Shown: piece after piece, positions 22,264 through 34,546 of the stretch
Layout of the letters: every line of letters begins with the position of its first letter
Position numbering within the stretch: the stretch's first letter is position 1
Assembly (NCBI GenBank): GCA_032821775.1
Contig: JAVLRN010000006.1
Coordinates: 2,604,001 to 2,668,000 of the forward strand
Source of the DNA: Sanguinoderma infundibulare
Taxonomy: Eukaryota; Basidiomycota; Agaricomycetes; Polyporales; Polyporaceae
Reading direction: 5' to 3'
Length of the DNA: 64,000 nt
Translations under genes and position numbers: made by a program
Notes under the pieces: generated by a model
Seen by the model: only the letters and a program-made list of their open reading frames with translations
The model's database searches: none
What the model was told of the DNA's origin: nothing

Positions 22264-23611
22264 GCTCGACCTCGCGCATCTTCATTTTACGCATGGAAAG
22301 CCACTACAGCTTCCCGTGGGTCCTCCTTGCCTGAAGGGGCGCGCCGCGGCGGCCCATGTGGCCTCATCTCGGATACGGTGGACGTAGATTGCGCTTCATG
22401 GTTACGTAGTAAGTGCCTCGTGTTCGTGTACGATTGGGCATGTGCGGGGGCGTGTGCGACACCGATACCCATCCCCGCTGTGCTTTCTGTCTGTGTTTGG
22501 AGGATTTCGCATGTCAGGTTCATACTTAATGATATCTATTATACACAGATGAGATCCGTGCGTCCCACACTGATCTCGCGCAGCTCCGCGGTGGGGTTGG
22601 AACTTTGTTTCATGAAGGGAGAAGCGGGATATCTGCTCGTTTCTGAAGAACGTCGCCATCATGAGCATCGGTAGAGCGCCCTTCCGCTTGTGATACCTGT
22701 GCATCTTCGCTGACCATTGCTTCCGAAGTCTAGGTCTGTTTCCGAATACCTTGACATGTCATTGTCTACCAATCTGCTTGGTCTCGGCACACTAGCTCGG
22801 CACACTAGCGCGAGCACCACACAGTCGAGGGTGACAGTTGGCCGTGTTCCGTGGCGTTATCCCGACCATTCGGGGAATATCTCAACTGCCTCGCCCGCCC
22901 AACTTGCGGTGTCGGTTCCGCTTGATGAGTCAATTGCGTCGCCTGTCGGAGGCGTCTTCTATCTTCCTTTTGGGTCAAACCGCCTCCTATTCACCATGAT
23001 TGTAGTCTACGCTGCGCCTTAGCATAAGCTCGAAGTCACTACGACATGCCGTAACGTCGGAGGTTGCTGAGTAATTCCAGCTATCGGAGATACTGATATT
23101 AGGTCGTGTAGTCCAAACCATCAACACAAAACGGTTCCTATGTGGCTCGCGGCGTTCAGCATGATATGGGTCTAGTAACCGCAAGTCTGACTTCCGAAGG
23201 CATGAAGAAAACCGCATCCGAATGTAAGTCATTCCGTTGTACACAATCTTCAGTGCTGATAATGTTCTGGCCAAGATAGACATTCACTGTGTTGACTGTC
23301 TTCGTTTGTCGAACGCAGCGACTCGTGTCTGGAAGCTTACTCATTGAATCCTCCCAATGTTATCCCCGAGCACTTTCGGACATACTCAAAACGAATTGCG
23401 ATTGCGTCAGTTCTCTCCTGAATGATTCAATGACGCTCTATACTTACTGGCGGTACCAGGGTACCGTGTGTGAACTCGTTTAGGTGCGGACGTATTTAAG
23501 CAGCTCCAGAAGTCTCTTCGACCCCCCAGTTCGTTCAGAGCAGCAGACCGCCTAGTCCTCGAACTACAAGCTTCAACCCCACTCACTTCCACAATAACAT
23601 CCATCGACGCA
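22264..23611. other. Intergenic stretch, no gene recognised
   Basis: Several short frames on both strands without recognisable content or plausible splice structure. 23480-23611 is the CT- and CA-rich upstream region of the oxygenase gene. Confidence 0.4.
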
Positions 23612-24568
23612 ATGGCCGCCACCGCCGTTCTCGCCCCCCGCGACGTCCCGACGACGCTGAACTACTACAAGGCCCTCGACGACGAGGTTCCGCGCCACTA
23701 CATCTCTCCTCAGGCCGGGCCGCAGACCAACGTCGGGTCGCAGCCGCAGCCAGCAGCCGTGCGCGACGTCCGCGGGCGCGAGGCTGAGTTCTCGCTCGAC
23801 AAGACCGGGTTCCAGTTCGTGCACTGGCCGAGCGTGGAGAAGGACTTCGCCTACGAAGACGTCATCAAGGCGAAATACTACCCCGAGGTCGAACGCATCT
23901 TGAAGGAGGTCGCGGGCGCGAAGCGCGTGCATATCTTCGACCACACGATCAGGTTCGCTCACCTGACTGTTTGCCACATTTATGGACCCTGCTAACAGAG
24001 CGATCGTTTACAGGCGCAACCCGGACTCGGATGCTCAAACTGACCCTACGAACCGTGGTCCTGCCGTGAGCAAAGGCCATTCATTCCGCGCGTCTAATAT
24101 CAGCGAGCTCTGACCTTCGAACAGGAGCGCGTCCACATCGACCAGACCTACGCGGCCTCGGTCGACCGCGTCAAGTACCACCTCCCCGCCGAGGCAGACC
24201 GCCTCCTGCAGTCGCGCGTGCGCATCATCAACGTGTGGCGCCCGATCGAGAACCCCGTCGCGCACAAGCCGCTTGCCGTCGCCGACTGGCGCACGCTCGA
24301 CGAGCGCGACCTCGTCCCCGTCGAGCTCGTCTACCCGCACCGCACCGGCGGGATTTACAGCGTGCGCTACAACCCGGGGCGCGCGCTGGAGTGGTACTAC
24401 TTGGGCGGGCAGACCCCGGACGAGGTGACGCTCATCAAGTGCTACGACTCGGAGACGGACAGGGCGAGGCTCACGCCGCACACGGCGTTCACGGACGGCG
24501 GAAGTCCCAAGGAGGCGCCGCATAGACAGTCGATCGAGGTGCGGGCGTTGGTGTTTGATGCGGAGTAG
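23612..24568 (+). CDS. CmcJ/NvfI-family (GA4-desaturase-like) oxygenase
   Basis: Family of putative Fe(II)/2-oxoglutarate-type enzymes found mostly in secondary metabolism. Three exons (23612-about 23951, about 24014-24065, about 24125-24568) join in frame. Visible family features are DVRGREAEFSLDKTGFQFVHWPS, the metal-site region FDHTIRR and then VHIDQTYAAS (an H-x-D pair), INVWRPIENPVAHKPLAVADWRTL, DLVPVELVYPHRTGGIYSVRYNPGRALEWYYLGGQTPDEV, and a final CYDSETD...TPHTAF. The protein has no signal peptide. No polyketide, peptide or terpene synthase gene is near, so the substrate cannot be inferred. Family name assigned from remembered sequence features. Confidence 0.78.
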
Positions 24569-25209
24569 ACGGCGTGGATTTACTTTGCGTGTATACTTGA
24601 CTGGGTGCGTGGATGCTTTTGTATCGGAGTCGACCGACGCCGAAACGAGGTTCGGATGTACTTCTGTGGCTGTGGAGTGGAGTCCGAATTCATGGTTTTC
24701 AATATTAATTGCAACTGCGCGCCCGCCGGCGAGATTAAAAAACCCACTGCGAAACCCTCTCTCTTTTCTGTCTTGCCAAGGTATATCGTGTCATCTTGCG
24801 TGTCGATATCACATGTGTCGCCTGAGATGTATCCATAGATTGTAGCGCGAGCCTATAATCAACGTGCTAACAGAGGCCTCTCACAAGACATGTCGCCCTC
24901 AGAGGTGGACTGCCGCAGCGGACGACAGATGTGGCGGATGTTGTTTGTTCATGTTAGTTTCCGAAGCTAATGGCTTGGACGCCCATCGCGCCGCAACGCA
25001 TTCCGACTTTCCCGGACTGCATGTCGCACCTCTAGATCTCCTCCTGCCTCAGGCAAGTGCTCAGGCGTCCCCTCATTACCTCGTCGCGACTCGCCGCTGC
25101 CTTCGCCTCTTGGGTAGTTAGTTGAGCGTCACAGGCCCTTCTTCTCATTCTACAGTCATCTTCTCTCGTCCAGGGTCCAGGACGAGCAGGACCGACGTCA
25201 TTTGCGACA
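24569..25209. other. Intergenic stretch, CLC gene upstream region
   Basis: No coding region supported. The last 150 bases before 25210 are C/T-rich, as expected for a fungal promoter and 5' UTR. Confidence 0.4.
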
Positions 25210-28200
25210 ATGTGGTAAGAGTTAGCGGCATCATCGTGGACGGTACGATGCTGATTTGGACATAGGGGAGGCTCCTCACACAACACTAGTGTACCATGGT
25301 TCAAGGGCGGACTCAGCGATCGCGACATCCGCGACGCAGAAGCGTACGAATTCGTCGACTACGAGGCGAGCCCCTTCCTCTCGTCGCGCTCCTCGGGGAA
25401 GCAAGTCGCGTATGAAGAGGGTAGCAGCATCGATTGGTTGCGCGAAGACGCCGCCGAACGCGAACGCAAGCGCGTCATCCGGTCCCAGCGAGGGCTTCAC
25501 GGGCTGCGTGGTCTGGTGTTCGACTCGGCCGGGTTATGGTTGGTGATCATATTGACCGGCGTGGGAGTGGGCGTCCTGGGTGCGTGGCTGGATGTGCTGG
25601 TCAAATGGTGCGTGCTCCATTCTCGTTATGTGCCCCAAGATATGGAGGCCGGCTTCTAGGTTGGGAGACCTGCGAGAAGGACGGTGCACGTATGGGTTCT
25701 TCTATAACCAGGTCGCGTGCTGTAGTGGACTTGATCGTGAGTGTAGACGTTTTCAAGTGTGGCTTATGACCTCACGCAGCGCATATAGCCGGAGAGGTCT
25801 GTAACGAATGGCAGACGTGGAGCGATTACCTCGGTGTCAGCAGTATCTTCGGACAGTCGCTGTTGCAGGCCGCTATTTACATCGCTCTAGCAGTGAGTCC
25901 TCTCTTGTATATGGAGCACCAAGCGGCACATCTCATACCATGTGGTCAGATTGTCTTCGCCGGAAGCTCTGCTGTACTGGTCATGACATACGCGCCATAG
26001 TGAGAAATACGATATCCTTGCAAGGCACTGTGCTGACCCACGTGGGTAGCGCTTTCCACACAGGAAGTACGTGGTTGAATGATTGTTCCCACTGATCTCT
26101 GGAGAGTACTCACGTTGTGTACAGTTCCGGAGATCAAGGCTGTCGGTTCAGTCCCCTCCATGCGGCCACTCGACTCTTATCTTATTGACCGTCCGACAGA
26201 TTCTCAGCGGCTACGTTCTCGACCAGTTCCTCGGGCCCTGGGTTTTACTCATCAAGGCCGTCGGTCTGGCACTCGCAGTCGCATCCGGACTTTCACTGGG
26301 AAAAGAAGGGCCGCTTGTCCACGTAGCGTGTTGCCTGGCCTTCTTGCTCTCCCGCGCATTCAGGCAGTACAGACAGAATGAAGGTAACGGTGTCACTCTG
26401 TCCTCCAATTTCGACGCATACTTACGACCTGTACAGCCCGGAAGCGCAAGCTGCTCGCCGCTGCGGCTGCGGCCGGAGTGTCGGTTGCATTTGGTAGCCC
26501 ACTCGGTGGGGTGCTGTTCGGCCTCGAAGAGCTGGACACGTTTTCAAACGACAGCGATGTCATGTGGAGAGGCTTTGTGACGTCCGTCATCGCCGCGGTG
26601 TCGTTACAATACATCGACCCGTTCGGGACGTCCAAACTGGTGTTGTTCCAGGTGTCGGAATCTGGGACCACCTGGCGAGGGTTTGAACTGGTCAGCCTTG
26701 AGCCCCTCTACTCCATACTTCAATTTGACAAGCTCCTCCCGCACAGATTCCATGGGTATTCCTCTCTGTCATCGGAGTAAGTAACAGTGGTTTCCTCACA
26801 TTCTTCATTCACCAACCTCATGGATGGCAGGGTCTCCTCGGATCACTTCTCATCAAGCTCAACGCTGCGGCGGCAGTGTACAGAAGACACAGCCAGTTGC
26901 ATGACTATCCGATCGTAGAGGTCGTTGGCTTCACCGCCATCACCGCCGCTGTCAGCTACCTGGTCGTGTTCCTTCGCGTGCAGTCTTCGGAGCTCGTCGC
27001 GAACCTCTTCCAGGAGTGCGATCCGACGAAGACCGACTATCATGGCTTGTGCAAGTACGATTGCGCTACACCTTGTGGAAGAATGATGCTGACAATGTTC
27101 GGTCTCCTTAGCCCTACTGCGATTTGGGCGAATGTTTTCCTCCTTATCCTCACCGCGCTGGTCAAAATCGCGTTCACAGCATGGACGTTTGGCATGATGG
27201 TTCGCCGTATGGACAACATCAACTGTGGCTTCTTTTCACTGTGTCTTCCAGGTTCCTGCCGGCATCTTCCTCCCGACGATTGCCATCGGCGCTTGCTTAG
27301 GGCGCGCCGTAGGGCTCATTACGTTCGTACAGGTGTTCATTACCTTTATCTCGTGGTCTGACGAACGGTCCCAGACAAGGACTTTACCGGGCGTTTCCGC
27401 ATGCGTGGATATTCTCCTCATGCCCGCCAGATCCTACCGTGCGCTGCATCTCTCCTGGTTTTTACGCCATCGTCGGGGCGGCCTCCATGCTCGGCGGGGT
27501 AACGAGGATGACGAGTAAGTCTCCGCCGGGTTCTCTTCACATATTTGCTCATATGGTACACACCCAGTCTCTCTCGTCGTCATCCTTTTCGAGGTAAGCC
27601 TTCCCCGCCCGCTTCTACAACAGACGTCTGACCGGTGCCCACACCTCGTAGCTCACCGGCGCGCTGTCGCACGTCCTGCCGATCATGATCTCGGTTATGG
27701 TCTCGAAGTGGGTCGCGGACGCGTTTGGCAAGGACGGCATATACTCGATCTGGATCGCGATGCGCCAGTATCCGTGGCTGCCGACGCGCGAGTACCGCGA
27801 TAAGGGCCAGACGGCGGCGCACGTCATGAAGTCGGCCGCGAACCTGGTCGTCATCCGCGACGATGCGCGCGGACATGGGTGTTCGCTGAAGGAGCTGGAC
27901 GAGTTGGTGCGGAAGCACAGGTTTAAGGGGTTCCCCGTCGTGCATGGGGAGCAGCTATTGGGGATCGTGATGAGGGATAAGCTGCGGGAGTGTTTAGGTG
28001 AGAGCTCGTTCCTCAGACTGTTTCGGGGATGAGGAGCTGAAGGGGGAGGATAGATGGGCTGTTTGCGGATGACTCGAGCACGGAGCGGAGGTGCACGTTT
28101 TTGCCGCCGAGCAGGGTCGATCAGGGAGACAGCGGGCTGGTCAACCTGTCGAACCTGCTCGAGGAGGCGGTCTTGCAGCTGCGCAAAGACGTGCCCCTAG

Positions 28201-28418
28201 AGCTGGTTGTGAACATGTTCCAGAAGATGGTGCGTGGCTCCTTCCCGCTTCACGCGCCGCAGCATCTGACGATGTGATAACGCGATGCGCAGAACTTGCG
28301 ACATATACTGTTCTCGCAAGAGGGGAAGCTGGTGGGCATGGTCACCAAGACCGACGTTGTGTGGCTGCTGACCGCGGAGTCGTCGCACGCCGGCGCGCTT
28401 GCGGAGAAGCGATACTAG
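25210..28418 (+). CDS. CLC-family voltage-gated chloride channel/transporter with CBS domains
   Basis: Moves chloride (probably in exchange for protons) across an internal or plasma membrane; yeast Gef1 is the well-known fungal member. The chosen start ATGTG (25210-25214) is followed directly by an intron. Exon 2 gives GGSSHNTSVPWFKGGLSDRD. Then come a cytosolic N-terminus with YEFVDYEASPFL and ERERKRVI, the first helix GLWLVIILTGVGVGVLGAWL, GIPEIKAILSGY after splicing near 26050-26215, the selectivity and gating-Glu motif GKEGPLVHVA near 26310, GVSVAFGSPLGGVLFGLEEL near 26480, PAGIFLPTIAIGACLGRAVG near 27255, and two C-terminal CBS domains (TAAHVMKSAANLVVIRDD...GFPVVHGEQLLGIV and LRHILFSQEGKLVGMVTKTDVVWLL). 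Stop at 28416-28418. At least ten introns; some borders are approximate. Confidence 0.88.
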
Positions 28419-28464
28419 ACACCCCACAGTGGTGCAAAGTTCAAAATGCTGGTTTCTGCCGCTT

Positions 28465-29551
28465 TCATGTTCGGACTATGTACAAGTAATAATGGAACGC
28501 GTCGCCTAATTTGCGGATCTCGAGTGTCGTGTGTGGGCGGTCGAGGTAGCGGCGGCGGAAGTGCGGCTGGCCGAAGGTGAGGTAGATGAAGATCCCGCCT
28601 TTCTGGAGGACTCTACGACGACGGACTGTGAGCGGGCTGTGAAGGGAGGGGACGTGAGGCGGGGCGTACCGCAGGACTTCGTCGACCTCCCTATTGCAGT
28701 TCTGGACAACCTCTTCTGGCGGGTCCTGGTCGCGTTGTGGTTAGCGCGGGAGCAAGTAGATGAGGCATGGGCCATGGCATACCCAAACGTCAGCCTTGGC
28801 GGTCATCATCGCGTCCATGGTCCCTACCGTTCGCACTTTGTCAGCGCAGTCGCACGAAGTGAATGGGCGTGAGACCACGCACCCTTGTCGATGGCGACGT
28901 CGAAGGAATCGGGGTCGAATTTGAGATCGCGGATGTCCATTTCGCGCCCTGGGTCGCTATGCAATGAGCTAGACCGAGCGAACAGAGATGGCCGGGGAGA
29001 TTCGTACATACATTCCATCTCCGGGGCCAGGCTTTGGTGCTTGCGCTTCATCTTCTCGATGAGGATGCCGGAGTACTACGCATGTGTACGCTCGGATCAG
29101 GTCTCGGTTGGTATTGGAAACGCACGATGGTTCCTTACGTCGGTGTTGACGATGTTCTTGTAGCCATCGACGTACATCTGGCATGGGCACGGACGTCAAG
29201 AGGTCAAGTTGATGAGCACGATTGGGGTTGGGCGCACGTCTTGCGAGAGCGTTGAGTTGCCGCATCCGAGCATGAGGATCCTGGAGGACTTGTCCGGGAT
29301 GAGCTCTCGCATGATGTCTGCGATCTCCTTGTACGACTTGAACCAGTCGAAAGACGTCTCTTCGGCCTCCCTTTCACACGATCTTAGCCATCCTAGCTTC
29401 AGGTACGATTGGGAAGAAAATGCTGCTTACTCTGTGTATCGCTGATCCCTAGCCTCGCGTTTATTGACATGCGCCGAACGTTCCTGTAACATCCTCACCA
29501 GTACTCCTTTGTCCCGTACTCCTCGTTCTTCTTGGGGAGGATGTCCGCCAT
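28465..29551 (-). CDS. EEF1AKMT4-like class I methyltransferase
   Basis: S-adenosylmethionine-dependent methyltransferase resembling the animal EEF1AKMT4/METTL13 group that methylates lysines of translation elongation factor 1A. ATG at 29551 gives MADILPKKNEEYGTKEYW, then DQRYTEEAEETSFDWFKSYKE. The SAM-binding motif I is ILMLGCGNSTLSQDMY. The later motifs are GYKNIVNTD, MDIRDLKFDPDSFDVAIDKGTMDAMM and VLRKGGIFIYLTFGQPHFRRRYL. The product ends AFHYYLYIVRT at the stop 28465-28467. About six short introns. It is convergent with the CLC gene, only 46 bp away, and divergent from the TMEM14-like gene. The exact substrate is inferred from family. Confidence 0.83.
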
Positions 29552-29791
29552 GTTTTCTGAGCGTTGAGGGAGGTACCGGTTGAGGAGAGGAAGAGAGGCA
29601 ATCACGGGCCCCGGGCCAGGAACAAAATTGACTTGTTGCGCGCGCGAGGATCTCCGATCATTCTGCTGCAGGCGCCTGTGATCGTGTGGGGTAAATAGGC
29701 GACGTTGCGCACACGCTCGGCACTCGTTCCCATCTTCCTTGCCCCTCTCTCCCACTCACCTTCGTCGTCGTCGTCAAACAAGACACTCGCA
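29552..29791. promoter_or_regulatory. Compact shared promoter region of two divergent genes
   Basis: Only 240 bp separate the start codons of the EEF1AKMT4-like gene (minus) and the TMEM14-like gene (plus), so both promoters must overlap here. No TATA box was seen; the half nearest the plus-strand gene is CT-rich. Confidence 0.5.
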
Positions 29792-30272
29792 ATGGTGAGC
29801 ATGCCCAGTCGTGTTGCGTATGGCATATTGAGCTGACGACGCGTCCAGTCTGCGTACCCGGCTTACGTTATGGGCACCCTGTGCATCGTCGGCGGTATCA
29901 CGGGTTTTGCGCGCACGAGGAGTGTCCCCTCTCTCGTCGCGGGTGTCGGGTGAGTGAGCACGCTCTTGGGCGAGGGGGAATGGTGCACTGAGGTCGGTGC
30001 GTGCAGTGTCGGCGCGCTCTACCTGTACAGCGCCGACAGCATCCGCAAGGGCACCCCGAACGGTCTCGAGGCCGCTCTCGGTGAGTCTCGTCCACTCTGG
30101 TCCTTCTTGACGCGCCTTACCGACTGCGCCTCTCTTTCCAGGCGCATCGGCTATCCTGCTGCTCTCGTCGCTGCCCCGTGTTGCGAAAGGTCCTGTACCC
30201 GCCGTGCTCGCGGCGACGTCTGCCGCTGCGGGGCTGTACTACGGCAAGACTGTGTTGGCTCTGCGATCCTAA
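29792..30272 (+). CDS. TMEM14 family small membrane protein
   Basis: Four exons. The first coding exon consists of the ATG alone (29792-29794), directly followed by a GTGAGC donor. The product begins M-SAYPAYVMGTLCIVGG, contains the family pattern of four short hydrophobic segments (YVMGTLCIVGGITGFAR, SVPSLVAGVGVGALYLYSA, ASAILLLSSLPR, PAVLAATSAAAGLYYGKT), and ends VLALRS at 30270-30272, about 105 aa. Animal relatives sit in mitochondrial or ER membranes, and TMEM14C is needed for porphyrin import. Which of these roles applies in the fungus cannot be told from sequence. Confidence 0.85.
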
Positions 30273-30639
30273 AATGGTGTGGGACAAACGGCTGTACTAT
30301 AGCTGTATTTATCCGGTATAGCAACCGTGCTTTTTCATTGCTCCTCTTTCATATTGTTGTATCAGTGGTCTCGCAATGTTACGCGGACCAGAGCCGGCTG
30401 GTCATCTGTCTGAGGTACGTTCCTCCACTCATGTGGCCGAAGTCAACAGCTGATTTTTTTGGTTTTTTGGTGTCTGTAGAGCACCGCTTCGCCTCCAAGG
30501 ACAATAGGGTTAGAAGTGGATTGCCTATAACCGCTCAGTTACTCCCTACCTCGACGTTCGGTGTCTTCCCTTATCGGTCCCCTCTAAATCTCCATGCTCC
30601 TATAGACAACTGATCTGCTCGTCTCCTCCCCGGTCGGCA

Positions 30640-31262
30640 CACATCGCCATGGTCCACTCTGCTTGGGCTCCACAGCAACACCGCGACGGTTGTGGATGGG
30701 CCTTCTTCGACTCGGACATATCTCGTTGCTTAGGCTAGCTTCACAACCTGCTCGGTGCCAAGACAGAACTCCCCATCTACCCGGATGAAAAGTCGTCCGG
30801 AGGTTTCACGTTGTCCCAACGGCTGAGGGAACTAATGACACCCTTATCCTCCGCCTTCCGTCTATCGAGCGGTCATCCACGGTACGCTTCAACTATGAGA
30901 ACCGCATTGGCGGCACGAAGCATGCAGCTTCTGAGTCGCATCAGGCCACAAAGGCCGCTGGAGAGGGGCTGCTGCCTCCCCGATTCGCTGGCTGCTATCA
31001 CCCTTCTGCAAACTGACTTCGCAGCACCCTCCGCTCAGAACGGTGCCTCGAACACCTTGGCAACGTCCTCATGTGGCGACCACGCCTTCGGTACCACCCT
31101 CGTCCGGTAAAGGGTCATGGCGCACTATTTCTGTATCCTCGGTCTCATGGGGCCCCGCTCCAGTGAAACAACATTGGCGTCTGATCTTCATGAAGCTCAG
31201 TCGAAGCTTTCACGTGCACTATAGCTGTTTGAAGCCTTCCAGAATATAACGGGCCCGCCATA
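30640..31262 (+). pseudogene. Decayed unknown coding sequence, related to a copy at 50760-50935
   Basis: Coding-like fragments in shifting frames, e.g. LGAKTELPIYPDEKSSGGF, TLSQRLRELMTPL and NDTLILRLPSIERSSTVRFN, with stops between them. The end (about 31110-31262) has a block reading MAHYFCILGLMGPRSSETTL that is closely matched on the minus strand near 50900-50760 (MAHYFCILSLLGLRSRETAL). I do not recognise the family. Two broken copies in one window suggest a repeat or a decaying gene family. Confidence 0.45.
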
Positions 31263-31539
31263 CATCACCTTGGACGCGAATGATTAATAACGCCCAGGGA
31301 AAGACGCGGACACAGAAGCATCCCGGCGAGCCGCGGGGCCACTGTGTCGCTTTGTGTCATCCCCGGAACCTGAAGCGTGGGCGAGGGCGATCCTGATATC
31401 AGATGAACCAGAACAAGAATGATAGTGGGTATACCAGGTCCTATCAGTGCTGCTCCGCAGGGAAGCATGAGGTAAACGACCGCCTCCCATCCGAGTCGGC
31501 TGCCCGCACTTCCAAGTAACTTCCTTCAGTCTCTAGATT

Positions 31540-31650
31540 ACTATGACGTCGTCCAAAGCTGATACTTTGGGACCGGTGAAGAGGCCGAATGCCACATTGC
31601 GGAGTCGAATCTCTCCGTGGAGGGTGAGGTTAGCGGCCTGGTAAGCGGGG
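31540..31650 (+). pseudogene. Fragment of the membrane-protein tail seen at 394-657 and 36318-36753
   Basis: Plus-strand translation contains GEEAECHIAESNLSVEGEVSGL, which lines up with EEDEGNIAESNLSVQSEVTSL at 36318-36753 and with the end of the 394-657 frame (EGEVSR). No membrane spans precede it here, so it is only a tail fragment. Confidence 0.5.
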
Positions 31651-31963
31651 AGGACATGATGGGACTGGGACCGTCGCATCTCTCCCAGGTTATATGCATA
31701 GCTATCCATATTTATCACATGAATAAACCTCTTGTCATCGACTTAGCACCATTTACGCGCGGTACGTTGTACACGCAAGCAGGGGTGGAGTGAACGTCGA
31801 ATTCGTTGAGTCGGTATACGTTGTTTGCGCTTGTTAGGATCGGAGGGCGATAGCTTTGACGCTCGCCGCTTTAGGGAACCGAACGTGCTTGGCCGCCTTG
31901 GCTGGCCAAAGGGCCTCTGACTTCGTCCATCCCCTTTACGCCGACCCTCCCCTACTGGACTAC

Positions 31964-33790
31964 ATGCTTGCTGGTGCAGCTCGAACATCAGTGCGAAGAT
32001 GCTTGGCTCGAAATCCAACTAGACGCTTCTCTACCTCAGTTTCCCTCCAGAAGGCAGATAGGCCAGACGACACGATCAACTACAATGACAGAGTCTCTTT
32101 CTCTGACGCTCCTGATGCCGAGCATGTCAACTACAGGCGCGTCACCGCCAACGACCTCGAGAGGGAAATGCACCCGCCGCGACGCGTGAGGATGCTCGTC
32201 CGGGACTTCATCGAGGACTCGCTCTACAACCCCAACTACGGATACTTCTCCAAGCAGGTCAACATCTTCACCGCCCTGGAGCCCATCGACTTCAGCTCCA
32301 TCCGAAATACCGCGGGATTTGAGGTGGAAGTCGCGAAGCGGTATGCTTCGTATGGCGAGGACGGAGATGGGCCGGGGAAGCAGTTGTGGCATACACCCAC
32401 AGAGTTGTTAAAGGTCGGTCTCGCTTGCTCTCTTCGTGCACGGCGGGCTAATGGCACAGGTCGGAAGCCATGGTACGGAAGGGCAATCGCCCAGTGTCTC
32501 GTCTCCGAGTATCTCCTCAAGTACTTCCCGTACGAAGACCTCGTCATATACGAGATTGGGGCGGGGAACGGTACGCTCGCATCGGATATTCTCGACTACC
32601 TCAGACAAGACTACCCCGACGTCTATGAGCGGACACGTTACAACATCATAGAGATTAGCGAGAGCTTGGCTTCGCTGCAGCGACAAAAGCTTTGCGAGGC
32701 ACATGCGTGTGTGACGGTTCACCACAAAAGTATCTTCCGCTGGGATACCCGGGAGCCCGCCCCATGTTACTTCCTCGCGATGGAAGTCATTGTGAGTGAT
32801 TATATCGCTTTCACTGCGTGCATCCCCCGTTCGCAAACGTCGTGACATATTCGTGGAATGCTGGCGTCGTTCTTTTCCGTTGGTGGTAACAGCTAAGCCT
32901 CCTGCCACGTTCCACGAGCATGTCACGGTATTCAGAATGTCGGGATATATGCCGTGTGTGTTTTCTGCTCGGTTAAGATTATCTTTCAGGATAACTTTGC
33001 CCACGACCTAATACGTTACGACCTGCGCACGCTGGAGCCGTACCAAGGCATTGTCACCGTCGACAAGAACGGCGACTTCAGTTCGTATTACACCAAAGTC
33101 ACGGATCCTCTCATCAGTTCTTTCCTTGCTTTACGTCGCTATCTGAACCACCCACCACCAATATCTCACCTTCTCAAGCTCTCGTCCGCTTTCCGCACGA
33201 TTTATGCCAATCTTCCCTTCGCGCCCAACCTCTCGCCGCCGGAGTTCATTCCCACTCGCCTTCTCACCCTCCTGCGCACGCTCCGGCGCAACTTCCCTCG
33301 ACATCGTCTGCTCCTCTCCGACTTCTCCTCGCTGCCGGACACGATCCCAGGTGTGAACGCACCGGTCGTGCAGACGCGGTACCAGAACACCACCGTCCCA
33401 TGCGAGACGCTCTTCGTCCGCCAAGGCTACTTCGACATATTCTTCCCCACGCATTTCAGCAATCTTCGCGACATGTACGAGCACATCCTCGCTCAGCCGC
33501 TGCCTCTCGCCGACGGCGCCTTACAAGTGCCGCGCGTCACGCCGCTGGGCACGACGGCATCTCCGCTCGCGGAGGGCAACAGCTTCTTCTCGTCGTACCA
33601 CCCGAAGACGCGGCGGCCGCCCGTGGACGGGGTCGCGTCGAGCAGCGGGCTGCCGGTTGGGGAGCGCAAGAGTCAGGTGTACACCCACCAGGAGTTCATG
33701 GAGACGTACGCGGACGTGAAGCGGACGAGGCTGCGAAATGGGGAGAACCCGCTGTTGGATACGTACAAGAATGTCAAATTTCTGTTTTGA
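31964..33790 (+). CDS. NDUFAF7/MidA-like mitochondrial methyltransferase (DUF185)
   Basis: The family (Methyltransf_28) methylates an arginine of complex I subunit NDUFS2 during complex I assembly in animals. The N-terminus MLAGAARTSVRRCLARNPTRRFSTS is Arg/Ser-rich, as in mitochondrial targeting peptides. The catalytic core has VRDFIEDSLYNPNYGYFSKQV, LWHTPTELLK, then after an intron PWYGRAIAQCLVSEYLL and the SAM motif VIYEIGAGNGTLASDILDYL, and NIIEISESLASLQ. A second intron (about 32791-32990) separates YFLAMEVI from DNFAHDLIRYD. The C-terminal part includes HRLLLSDFSSLPDTIPGVNAP, FVRQGYFDIFFPTHFSNL, ENPLLDTYKN and VKFLF. The frame appears intact. A broken duplicate lies at 4365-5330. Confidence 0.85.
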
Positions 33791-34538
33791 GCGTTGCGCT
33801 TGGACTTTCTGATCCCCGCCCCACTGCGGGGCGGATGGGATCCGTGCGATGTTCGTGTTCGTTTGGTTGGAGCTCATTTTGACGCGCTGTGCCACACGCC
33901 TTGGAGACCGCTCGCGCGACGACCGTGCGGCGACTTTTCTACTGACTTCTAGTGAGTGTCCATCGTTGAGATCGCAGCCGTTTTGTCGAACTCACAGTTT
34001 ATGTGAGACCACATGAACACTTCCAACCGTTGCGCTCATGGTCTGCTCTGGAAGTGAACCCACGGCGATGCGTCACCGGTGCTGAAATTCCAGGCTTGGA
34101 ATGGAACCTCGCTTGTTCTCGAGTGCAATCGCTCCACAACCGGGCACACATGAGTGAGTATTGGTGCGTATACGAGTTTTTGCACCGCTAGCCGCATATC
34201 TGAGTTTGCATCCTGGTGATGACCTGCAGGTTTGATTTGAACACATACTTGCGTCCACGTTCCAGTTTGTCATGGGCACTTGACGGTTTGGATCCAACTT
34301 GAAGTGTCTTGGGGCCGATGTGCACACTCGAACCCCGCAGGTCATGCACCTGCGAAGGTAAAAGGGTATATTAATGAACCACTGCGGATCGCACTTGGCC
34401 GATCTTTAGAAGATCGTGCTCCGCGTCCCACATGGTGAACGGGCATATCGGTACCGAATGTGTCGGTGTGTTTCTTACCCTAACGACAGCGTTTAGGTTC
34501 GCTCGTCGAACTCCTCCAAGACTCGAGCGCGATGCGCA
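33791..34538. other. Intergenic stretch, no gene recognised
   Basis: No supported coding region. Runs from the methyltransferase 3' end to the TATA box of the repeat-protein gene. Confidence 0.4.
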
Positions 34539-34546
34539 TATAAAAG
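34539..34546 (+). promoter_or_regulatory. TATA box of the repeat-protein gene
   Basis: TATAAAAG, 183 bp upstream of the ATG at 34729, followed by a CT-rich stretch (about 34560-34700) typical of strong fungal promoters. Confidence 0.65.

Noticed and set aside
32412..32468. Reading the MidA-like gene straight through VGLACSLRARRANGTGRK
   Set aside because: The segment is bounded by GTCGGT and AG, disrupts the conserved LLK-PWYGRA join and is better read as a 57-nt intron.
34300..34340. tRNA-like box CTCGAACCCCGCAGG
   Set aside because: The flanking bases do not form a five-pair T stem or an acceptor stem.
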